Program-made: the position numbers and the translations under genes
In this document: piece after piece, positions 1-5,721 of the stretch
Position numbering within the stretch: position 1 is the stretch's first letter
Layout of the letters: each line of letters opens with the position of its first letter
Notes under the pieces: model-generated
What the model saw: the letters and a program-made list of their open reading frames with translations, nothing else
What the model was told of the DNA's origin: nothing
Databases searched by the model: none
Source of the DNA: JASFRI01 sp050115015
Lineage (GTDB): Bacteria; Acidobacteriota; Polarisedimenticolia; CBDVAL01
Reading direction: 5' to 3'
Assembly (NCBI GenBank): GCA_050115015.1
Contig: JASFRI010000210.1
Coordinates: 1 to 7,245 of the forward strand
DNA: 7,245 nucleotides

Positions 1-3000
1 GCGGCCTCGTGGGCGACGTGGACATGCAGCACTTCAGCAGCACGGGCCCGACCGAGGATGGCTCGGGCCGCATCAAGCCGGACGTTGTCTCCACCGGATG
101 CGCCCTGTCCGCCTGCGGCAACGACGACGACACCTACTGCGACGGCCTGAACGGATTCGTCTCCGGTCGTGGCCTCTCCTACAAGTGCGGCACCTCGATG
201 GCGACGCCGACCGTGGCGGGCGGCGCCGCCCTGGTGCGGCAGTACCTGCGGGAGGGGTGGTATCCCTGCGGGGCTCCGGGATGCGCGAGTCCCGAGTACA
301 CGTATCCCTCGGCGGCGTTGCTGAAGGCGTTGATCATCAACGGCACGCACGTCCCGTACGGGGCTCACTACGGCGATGCCCTGCCCGCGTGGGGCGATCC
401 GGTCCCGAACGCCCGGGTCGGCTTCGGCTGGGTGAACCTGGAGAACAGTCTGTACTTCGACGGCGACCGGCTCCACACGACGATCCTGGCCGACCTCGAG
501 TCCACCGACGGGGCCGCGGGGCCCGGACTCGAGACGGGCTCCACGCACACGTACTACCTGAATGTGACGGGTGCCGAGCCGCTGCGGATCACCCTGGCGT
601 GGACCGATCCCGCCGGAAACACCGTGGGGGACGCGCTCGTGAACGACCTGAACCTGCGGGTGACCGCGCCGGACGGTACGATCTACCGGGGCAACTCCTG
701 GCGGCTCGAGTTCCTCGGCCAGGTCCACTGGTACTCGGCACCCGACTCCACCACACCGGACAACCTCAACAACGTCGAGGCGATCTACCTCCCGGAGCCC
801 GCGGCGGGGATCTGGACGGTGCGGGTGGACGGCGCCAGCGTCCCGGGACGTGCCGTCGCTTGCGACGCGCCCTGCTCCCAGGGGTACGCCCTGGTCGCCT
901 CGGGACATTTCCGGGACCTGGCCGCCGACCCCGGCGCCGGCCACCTGATGGCCACCGAGTATGGTATCTCCGCCGGATGCGACGGCGACACGTACCTCGA
1001 CAACGGCGAGCGGGCCACGCTGCAGATCACGGTCAGGAACTTCGGCGCCTCCACCGCGACACTCGGCGCGGTGACCCCCTTCGTCGCTACCGACTCGAAG
1101 CTCCCCGCCTCATACGTCGCGATATCGCCGCCGACCTGGCTCCTGGGCAACGTGCCCGCCGGCGCCGAGGCCACCGCGAGCTTTCAGGTGCGCTTCCTGG
1201 AGCACCCGGACAACCTCTCCGGCGAGTACCTGAAGCTCCGCATGAACTACGGCTGGGACCTGGCGGCGGGGCACGCCTCCGAGTTCCTGTCCATACCGCT
1301 GCAGGCCAGCGAGCCGTCGTCGCCCTTCTACAACGAGACCTTCGAGAGCGCGGCACCCGGGGATCCGCCGGCCGGGTGGACGACCGAGTGGGGGAACCAC
1401 ACCTGTTCCGGTAGCTGGTGCATGCCGGACACGTTCAGCGGCTGGATGGCGGGGGCCCCGCCGCAGGTGGTGAGCTGCGACGCCGAGGGGCCAAGGGACA
1501 CGGTCGGCCAGGAGCTCAAGTTCGGCGCCGGCGACTGCGTCACGACCATCCCGTGCTGCCAGGAGGAGTGGGCCAAGGGTCCCAACCTCTTCCTGCTGTT
1601 GAACCAGATGACCGAGCTGTCCTACTCCCACCGCCTCGACTCTCCCTCCTTCCTCTCGGGGCTCTATCTCGACCCCGACGGTTCCCTGTCCGACAACCTG
1701 CACGCGTCCAAGGCGAAGATGCCCTATAGCTCCACGGGAAACCGCCCCTGGGATCGTTACCGGGCCGACCTCCGGGCGTTGCAGAAGATCCGCGGCCTCT
1801 ACTTCAACCTGGAGTTCTACAACGGCAGCGCCGGCTCCCCGGCGGCGGGCGAGCAGGGCAGCCTGATCGACGACATCCGCATCGACACGTTCGACTACGA
1901 TCCCGCGAACGCCGATTCGGGTCCGCCGGATTCAACCACGCCGCCCGCGGGGACGACCGGGATCTCCGTGCGCCCCGACCTGGGGTGGGATCACGTTCCG
2001 GACCACGGCGGCCGGACCTACGCGGCCCGGGTCTGCGACGACCCCTCGTGCACCGACGTCATCTGGTCGGAGAGCGGATTGACGGGGAACCTGGTCTCGA
2101 TCTTCCCCTCGTTGCCTTCGGTCCAGACCCACTACTGGCAGACGATGGTGGAGGACGACTGTGCCGTCGGTGACTGGGGCGAGATGTGGTCGTTCACCAC
2201 GGCCCAGGCGGACTTCGATCTGGGCGTGCCGTCGGGGACCATCACGATCCCGCGGTACTCCAGCGAGGTTCTCACGGTGACCGCCAGCTGGCTGAACGGC
2301 TACGACGGCGACGTCATGTTCTCCTGCACGAACCTCCCGTCCAACGTCGACTGCAGCTTCACGCCGAATCCCGTGCCGTGGGTGGACGGCACGGCGGTGA
2401 CGACGACCTCGATGACGATCACCGCGGGAAGCGTCGCGACGGGCAACTACTCGTTCCAGGTCGTGGCGACGGGCATCGTCGACGGCTCCGTGGTCACCCG
2501 CTCGCGGGCGCGGACGCTGCAGATCGAGGGCGGCCCTCCGGGCGAGGCGCGCAATCTGCGGTTGACCCCCCAGCAGGACGATTCGATCCAGATCTCCTGG
2601 CTGTCGTCGAACTGCGACGTGCAGGACTACGCGGTCTACATGGGCGATCTGGACCGTCTGTCGAGCGGGATCTACAGCCACGATACGCGGCTGACCTGCT
2701 CCACTGGAGGCGCCAAGAGCTTCTCCCTGGTGCCGGGCGCGCTGGCCACACATGACTTCGAGGACGGCCTGCAAGGCTGGACCACGGCCTCCCTGGGTTG
2801 CGCATCGAACCTCTGGAAGCGCACCAATACCTGTGCCCAGCAGAGCTGGGGCCTCTACTTCGGCAACACGGGCAGCTGCACCTACGACACGGCGGATCGG
2901 GTCTGCGGAGCCATCGTCTCGCCGGACATCGATCTCAAGGGCATCGACTACGCAACCCTGGCGTTCGACTACCGCCTCGATACCGAGAGAGGGAGCGGCT

Positions 3001-3377
3001 ATGACGTCGTCAGGGTGGAGATCCGTAGAGCGGGGACCAGCACCTGGAGCGTCCTGGCCCACAACCAGCCCCCGTCGACCGGCGGCCTGCTGGACGATGA
3101 CCGATGGCACCACGCATCGTTCCGCATCGACGGGTATACCGGTTCGAACGTGGAGATCCGGTTCACTTTCGACACCGTGGACGAGGTGGGCAACGACTAC
3201 CGCGGCTTCCTCGTGGACAACGTGGCCGTCGGGAACCAGCCGGAGAACGCCTACTTCCTCACCACGCCGATCAACGTAACGTTCGAGGGCTCCTACGGTC
3301 CACACCCCGACGGCGGCGAACGACCGCGTTCCGGACGCGCCTGCCGATCGGTCCAGAACACGGCTGACTGTAACTAG
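1..3377 (+). CDS. Secreted subtilisin-like (S8, KP-43-type) serine protease with multi-domain beta-sandwich tail; 5'-partial
   Basis: Endopeptidase, probably exported. The gene runs in from the left edge (first full codon at 3), so the signal peptide, propeptide and catalytic Asp and His are not visible. Numbering from the GTG codon at 9, the S8 core ends at about residue 150, with FSSTGPTEDG at 9-18, RIKPDV at 21-26 and GTSMATP at 61-67. The catalytic Ser is residue 63 (codon 195-197). Next comes a KP-43-type beta-barrel (about 155-300; LAWTDP and LVNDLNL motifs), then a DNGE-type CARDB-like module (about 315-433), a jelly roll (about 440-632), an Fn3-like domain (about 635-732), an Ig-like repeat (about 735-840) and a terminal Fn3-like module (842-1122). 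That last module is split by a second jelly roll. I count 28 cysteines, mostly clustered within domains, which fits a disulfide-rich exported protein. The GTG at 9 is internal, not the start. The family call is strong; the tail domain names rest on pattern recognition. The gene converges with the next gene and has a 110-base gap after its TAG. Confidence 0.93.
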   Translation, partial: GLVGDVDMQHFSSTGPTEDGSGRIKPDVVSTGCALSACGNDDDTYCDGLNGFVSGRGLSYKCGTSMATPTVAGGAALVRQYLREGWYPCGAPGCASPEYTYPSAALLKALIINGTHVPYGAHYGDALPAWGDPVPNARVGFGWVNLENSLYFDGDRLHTTILADLESTDGAAGPGLETGSTHTYYLNVTGAEPLRITLAWTDPAGNTVGDALVNDLNLRVTAPDGTIYRGNSWRLEFLGQVHWYSAPDSTTPDNLNNVEAIYLPEPAAGIWTVRVDGASVPGRAVACDAPCSQGYALVASGHFRDLAADPGAGHLMATEYGISAGCDGDTYLDNGERATLQITVRNFGASTATLGAVTPFVATDSKLPASYVAISPPTWLLGNVPAGAEATASFQVRFLEHPDNLSGEYLKLRMNYGWDLAAGHASEFLSIPLQASEPSSPFYNETFESAAPGDPPAGWTTEWGNHTCSGSWCMPDTFSGWMAGAPPQVVSCDAEGPRDTVGQELKFGAGDCVTTIPCCQEEWAKGPNLFLLLNQMTELSYSHRLDSPSFLSGLYLDPDGSLSDNLHASKAKMPYSSTGNRPWDRYRADLRALQKIRGLYFNLEFYNGSAGSPAAGEQGSLIDDIRIDTFDYDPANADSGPPDSTTPPAGTTGISVRPDLGWDHVPDHGGRTYAARVCDDPSCTDVIWSESGLTGNLVSIFPSLPSVQTHYWQTMVEDDCAVGDWGEMWSFTTAQADFDLGVPSGTITIPRYSSEVLTVTASWLNGYDGDVMFSCTNLPSNVDCSFTPNPVPWVDGTAVTTTSMTITAGSVATGNYSFQVVATGIVDGSVVTRSRARTLQIEGGPPGEARNLRLTPQQDDSIQISWLSSNCDVQDYAVYMGDLDRLSSGIYSHDTRLTCSTGGAKSFSLVPGALATHDFEDGLQGWTTASLGCASNLWKRTNTCAQQSWGLYFGNTGSCTYDTADRVCGAIVSPDIDLKGIDYATLAFDYRLDTERGSGYDVVRVEIRRAGTSTWSVLAHNQPPSTGGLLDDDRWHHASFRIDGYTGSNVEIRFTFDTVDEVGNDYRGFLVDNVAVGNQPENAYFLTTPINVTFEGSYGPHPDGGERPRSGRACRSVQNTADCN
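981..1010 (+). other. Acidic putative calcium-binding loop in the protease tail
   Basis: Residues 325-334 of the protease (from the GTG at 9) read DGDTYLDNGE. D325, D327, D331 and E334 are spaced much like a calcium-binding loop. Similar DGD...D.GE loops open CARDB-like modules in many secreted proteins of this kind. Calcium binding is inferred from the pattern only. Confidence 0.35.
2742..3239 (+). other. Jelly-roll (MAM/immune-inhibitor-A-like) domain nested in the terminal Fn3-like module of the protease
   Basis: Protein segment, residues about 912-1077 counted from the GTG at 9. It opens with HDFEDGLQGW and closes with RGFLVDNVAVG, the usual start and end signatures of secreted jelly-roll domains. 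Four cysteines (931, 942, 957, 966) could form two disulfides. The flanks are a terminal Fn3-like module: DYAVYMG...YSHDTRLTC...FSLVPGA on the left and NAYFLTTPINVTFEGSYG...GGERP...C on the right. In relatives I recall, the PGA and the YYLV strand are adjacent, so this domain appears to sit in a surface loop. Its likely role is substrate, carbohydrate or cell-wall binding; that is inference. Confidence 0.6.
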
Positions 3378-3466
3378 AGCTCCCGCGGGAGGTTCCGGTG
3401 ACGCCCGGTTGCGGCAGCGTCCGGGAAGTCCCCCGAGCCGTCGGGGTCCCGAAGGAGCGACGCGCG

Positions 3467-3495
3467 CCGTGCCGCGGCACGGGCTGGTTAGCCCG
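3467..3495. terminator. Candidate bidirectional terminator between convergent genes
   Basis: Two adjoining inverted repeats lie between the converging protease and orphan genes. The first is a perfect 16-base palindrome, CCGTGCCGCGGCACGG, at 3467-3482. The second is a 6-bp stem with a 4-base loop, CGGGCT-GGTT-AGCCCG, at 3480-3495, which contains the TAA of the minus-strand gene (3488-3490). The two share bases 3480-3482, so they compete. Neither has a T-tract on either strand, so a classic intrinsic terminator is not shown. A shorter palindrome, CTCCCGCGGGAG, lies at 3380-3391 just after the protease stop. Confidence 0.3.
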
Positions 3496-4027
3496 GCTCC
3501 AGCGCCTCCGGGTCGAAGGTCAGCCGGAGGATACGCGGCGCACCCTTCGAGACCGGGACCCTGTCCTCGTAGCGGATCAGCCTCCGGCTCCCGTCGTGCC
3601 AGACGGTGGTCGCCGGATACTCACGGGAGGGCCGGAGGAGGGCGCCGGACCAGGCGCCATCAGGATTGTCGAAGCGCTTGACGTCGATCGTGCTGGTGGT
3701 CCCCCCGCCGCACTCGAACACGACCTCTGCGCCCAGGATGGCCGGATCTTCGAAGGCGGGCGAGACCGCCTCGACCTCCTTCCACCAGCCCTCCAGGCGT
3801 TCGACCTCCCGTAGGAGGTCCTGGGGCGAGTCGTGACCCCCGCAGCCCTCGATTGGGACGCTCCGCGCGAGGTCCGCAAGCGTGGCGATCGCGTCGGCAA
3901 AGCGCTCCTGGATGGCGGGCACGCGGGCGTACCCGGGGGGCTCCTCCAGAGCCACCTTGATCAGCACCGCCACCGCGAGGGCGAGGAAGGCGATGACGAC
4001 TGCCGTGACGATGAGCCATCGGCGCAT
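3488..4027 (-). CDS. Membrane-anchored hypothetical protein, 179 aa
   Basis: I do not recognise this family. The protein begins MRRW followed by a hydrophobic stretch (about residues 5-27: IVTAVVIAFLALAVAVLIKV region). This fits an uncleaved N-terminal anchor with the rest of the chain outside the cytoplasm. Residues 35-90 look helical, with an acidic and tryptophan-containing segment (EVERLEGWWKEVE, 74-86). The C-terminal part, from about 98, looks like beta strands. The only cysteines are C62 and C106, which could pair. There is no lipobox, protease motif or other catalytic motif that I can see. The ATG start is supported by GGGAG six bases upstream and by the signal-anchor beginning there. 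The gene ends 110 bases from the convergent protease gene and is divergent from the propeller gene at 4384. That the frame is a real gene is well supported by its start, ribosome site and membrane segment; its function is unknown. Confidence 0.8.
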   Translation of the reverse strand: MRRWLIVTAVVIAFLALAVAVLIKVALEEPPGYARVPAIQERFADAIATLADLARSVPIEGCGGHDSPQDLLREVERLEGWWKEVEAVSPAFEDPAILGAEVVFECGGGTTSTIDVKRFDNPDGAWSGALLRPSREYPATTVWHDGSRRLIRYEDRVPVSKGAPRILRLTFDPEALEPG

Positions 4028-4033
4028 GGAACG

Positions 4034-4038
4034 CTCCC
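4034..4038 (-). promoter_or_regulatory. Ribosome binding site of the 179-aa membrane protein
   Basis: On the minus strand, GGGAG lies six bases before the ATG (4025-4027), with a further GGAGAG upstream. It fixes the start of the gene at 4027. Confidence 0.6.
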
Positions 4039-4213
4039 GTCTCTCCGCCCGAGACCAGGCCCGCGGAAGGCGCGGACCGCGGAGCTCTCGTCTCCGGCTC
4101 TCAATGGAGGATACGCGGCATCGTCCCGGAGGTTACCCGGGCCCCGGTGGTTGCCCGTCGGAGGGTCGTGCCGCGGTCCACGAACCCGGCGCTGCCACGG
4201 TTCGAGAGACCGT

Positions 4214-4242
4214 TTGCCGGCAGGACCGGACCGGTCTAGCAT
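4214..4242 (+). promoter_or_regulatory. Candidate sigma-70-type promoter of the strictosidine synthase-like gene
   Basis: TTGCCG at 4214-4219 matches four of six bases of TTGACA. TAGCAT at 4237-4242 matches four of six bases of TATAAT. The spacer is exactly 17 bases, the optimum. Transcription would begin near 4249, leaving a leader of about 135 bases. The consensus used is the E. coli one; the host's own consensus is not known from this window. Confidence 0.4.
4224..4236. repeat. Perfect dyad (possible operator) in the promoter spacer
   Basis: GACCGG-A-CCGGTC, six-base arms around one central base, fills most of the 17-base spacer between the putative -35 and -10. A second inverted repeat, ACGGT-N7-ACCGT at 4197-4213, directly abuts the -35 on its upstream side. 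Symmetric sites in these positions are typical of operators for dimeric regulators. That role is inference. Confidence 0.35.
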
Positions 4243-4365
4243 CGTGCAGGAGCACCGAACCCGTGGCGCTCCCCGTTGCCCTGCGGTGTCGGACCGGAGG
4301 GGATCGGGAGGACCGGGCCACCATCCGGTCGCGATGCCCGGCTCGGGGCACATGCGCCCACAGGC

Positions 4366-4374
4366 GGAGGGAGG
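4366..4374 (+). promoter_or_regulatory. Ribosome binding site of the strictosidine synthase-like gene
   Basis: GGAGGGAGG lies nine bases before the ATG at 4384. It decides the start: the same frame is open upstream to an ATG at 4276, but that codon has no comparable site, and starting there would put 36 non-hydrophobic residues before the membrane anchor. Confidence 0.7.
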
Positions 4375-4383
4375 CCAGAGCGA

Positions 4384-5490
4384 ATGAGCGGGCTCCGTCG
4401 TGTCCTCCTGGCGGTCACCGCCGGGATCGTCCTGCTGCTGCTCTACCTGCTCCTCTGGCCGGTCCCGATCGAGCCGGTCGCCTGGAAGGCGCCGGCCGAC
4501 ACCGGTTTGACCGGGGCCTTCGCGCCAAACGACCGGCTGCGGGGAGCCGCACTGATCGAACTCGGCCCCCATCACGGTCCCGAGGATATCGCGGGTGGAC
4601 CCGACGGCCGGATCTACGTCGGGACCGGCGACGGTGCCGTGCTGCGCCTGCGGCCGGACGGCACGGGCCTCGCGATCTTCGCGGAAACCGGTGGGCGGCC
4701 CCTCGGGCTCGCGTTCGACGCCGCCGGCGACCTGCTCGTGGCGAACGCCTACCTTGGCCTGCAGCGGGTATCCACCGCCGGAGAGGTGACGACGCTGGTG
4801 GACTCCTTCGACGGCCGTGCCATCCTCTACGCGAACGACGTCGCCGTCGCCCCCGACGGGCAGATCTACTTCACGGATTCGAGCACGAGGTTCGGCGCCG
4901 GGGATGCCGGTGGCTCCTACGAGGCGAGCCTGCTGGACCTTCTGGAGCACGGCGGCCACGGGCGGGTGCTGCGCTTCGACCCCGCGACGGGAGAGACGTC
5001 CCGGGTCCTGGACGGCCTGAACTTCGCCAACGGGATCGCCATCGGAACCGACCCGCGGTTCCTCCTGGTGTGCGAGACGGGAAGCTACCGCGTCCTCCGT
5101 CACTGGCTCGACGGGCCGGAGGCCGGGAGGACCGAGGTGGTGATCGACAAACTGCCCGGCTTTCCCGACAACATCGACCGTGGTCTCGACGGGCGGTACT
5201 GGATCGGCCTCGTCTCGCCACGCAACCGGGTGCTCGATGCGGTCTCGGACGAGCCGTGGCTCCGCAGGGTGGTGCAGCGGCTCCCCGGTGCCTTGCGGCC
5301 CCGCGCGGCGGGTTCGTCCCATCTGATCGCCATCGGTGCCGACGGTGAGGTGCGGATGGACCTCCAGGACCCCGCAGCGCGCCTCCCGTACCTCACCGGG
5401 GCCCACGAGACGCCCGACGCGCTGTGGATGAGCAGCCTCTTCGGCAGCCGGGTCGGGCGGCTGGACGGCCTGTACCCGGTCGGGCCCTGA
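4384..5490 (+). CDS. Strictosidine synthase-like / SMP-30-type (APMAP-like) beta-propeller protein, membrane-anchored
   Basis: A 368-residue protein with an N-terminal hydrophobic anchor (about residues 7-25, VLLAVTAGIVLLLLYLLLW) and a six-bladed propeller domain outside the membrane. Hallmarks in order: GPEDIA (65-70), YVGTGDG (78-84), GRPLGL (104-109), NDVAVAPDGQIYFTDSS (151-167), LNFANGIAI (212-220), LPGFPDNI (257-264) and HETPDALWMSSL (341-352). The order and spacing match strictosidine synthase-like proteins and animal APMAP, including the single N-terminal anchor. E67, N151 and D262 sit where SMP-30/gluconolactonase enzymes bind a divalent metal, so lactonase- or arylesterase-like hydrolysis is plausible. 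Bacterial members are rarely characterised, and strictosidine synthesis itself is not expected. The length is normal for the family. The gene is monocistronic by layout, divergent from the 179-aa membrane protein and convergent with the propeller gene after it. The fold and family are firm; the substrate is unknown. Confidence 0.88.
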   Translation: MSGLRRVLLAVTAGIVLLLLYLLLWPVPIEPVAWKAPADTGLTGAFAPNDRLRGAALIELGPHHGPEDIAGGPDGRIYVGTGDGAVLRLRPDGTGLAIFAETGGRPLGLAFDAAGDLLVANAYLGLQRVSTAGEVTTLVDSFDGRAILYANDVAVAPDGQIYFTDSSTRFGAGDAGGSYEASLLDLLEHGGHGRVLRFDPATGETSRVLDGLNFANGIAIGTDPRFLLVCETGSYRVLRHWLDGPEAGRTEVVIDKLPGFPDNIDRGLDGRYWIGLVSPRNRVLDAVSDEPWLRRVVQRLPGALRPRAAGSSHLIAIGADGEVRMDLQDPAARLPYLTGAHETPDALWMSSLFGSRVGRLDGLYPVGP

Positions 5491-5721
5491 TGGCCGCCCA
5501 TTCGATGGGCCGATCTGCCCTCGGTAGCAACCCCGCCGCGTGACGCCGGCGTTCGCGACGACCACGGTGGTCCACCGTTCCCGGCGGGAGAGGATAGGGT
5601 TCCCCCTCGCCGCGGTCGATCCGTTCCACCGTCGTGGCGCCGCCGCACAGGCTCCCCGGCGCGGCAAACGAGGAGGTCACCCGGTGGATCCGGGGAACGA
5701 TGCAACCGCGGCAAGGCGGCG
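5491..5721. other. Intergenic region between convergent genes, with inverted repeats
   Basis: 231 bases with no convincing gene. Just after the TGA of the propeller gene is GCCCAT-TCG-ATGGGC (5496-5510). In the middle is ACGGTGG-T-CCACCGT (5564-5578), with perfect seven-base arms; as RNA it would fold as a six-bp stem with a three-base loop. ACGCCGGCGT (5543-5552) is a ten-base palindrome. These could terminate transcription from either side, but none is followed by a T-run. Confidence 0.4.
5496..5510 (+). terminator. Candidate terminator hairpin after the strictosidine synthase-like gene
   Basis: A six-bp stem GCCCAT/ATGGGC with a three-base TCG loop begins five bases after the TGA at 5488-5490. 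There is no T-tract, so it is either a weak terminator or an end-protecting hairpin. Confidence 0.25.

Larger units (their letters stand above)
4028..4383. other. Divergent intergenic region (356 bases)
   Basis: No credible gene lies here. Frames that cross the region lack a ribosome site or recognisable protein content. It must hold the promoters of both flanking genes. The plus-strand side carries a plausible promoter (4214-4242). The minus-strand side has only a poor candidate: TATCCT (plus 4112-4117) with a weak -35 match upstream. The heptamer GGACCGG occurs four times in the half nearer gene 3, starting at 4223, 4228, 4291 and 4310. Confidence 0.6.

Noticed and set aside
1932..3305. Minus-strand open frame of 457 codons opposite the protease tail
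   Set aside because: Its composition is biased to Arg, Val, Gly and Asp without motifs, and it is antisense to well-supported protease domains.
4106..4119. 14-base exact repeat GGAGGATACGCGGC, also at 3526-3539
   Set aside because: One copy is inside the coding part of the 179-residue gene and the other is upstream of it. A single 14-base match in several kilobases of G+C-rich DNA can arise by chance, and no flanking similarity extends it.
4197..4213. Arm resembling a tRNA T-arm (five-base stem, seven-base TCGAGAG loop)
   Set aside because: No acceptor, D or anticodon arms can be fitted around it. It is better read as an inverted repeat next to the promoter.
4276..4386. Upstream ATG at 4276 as the start of the strictosidine synthase-like protein
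   Set aside because: It has no ribosome site and would add 36 Gly/Pro/Arg-rich residues before the anchor. The ATG at 4384 has a strong GGAGGGAGG at good spacing.
3882..5348. Plus-strand open frame of 488 codons overlapping the orphan gene, the intergenic region and the propeller gene
   Set aside because: The translation is low-complexity and Arg-rich, with no domain. It conflicts with the propeller frame, which has the ribosome site, membrane anchor and family motifs.
3961..5667. Very long open frame on the minus strand (568 codons) opposite the strictosidine synthase-like gene
   Set aside because: It is antisense to a gene with clear family motifs, is rich in Arg, Pro and Gly, shows no known domain, and spans an intergenic region. 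Long antisense frames are expected in DNA this rich in G+C.
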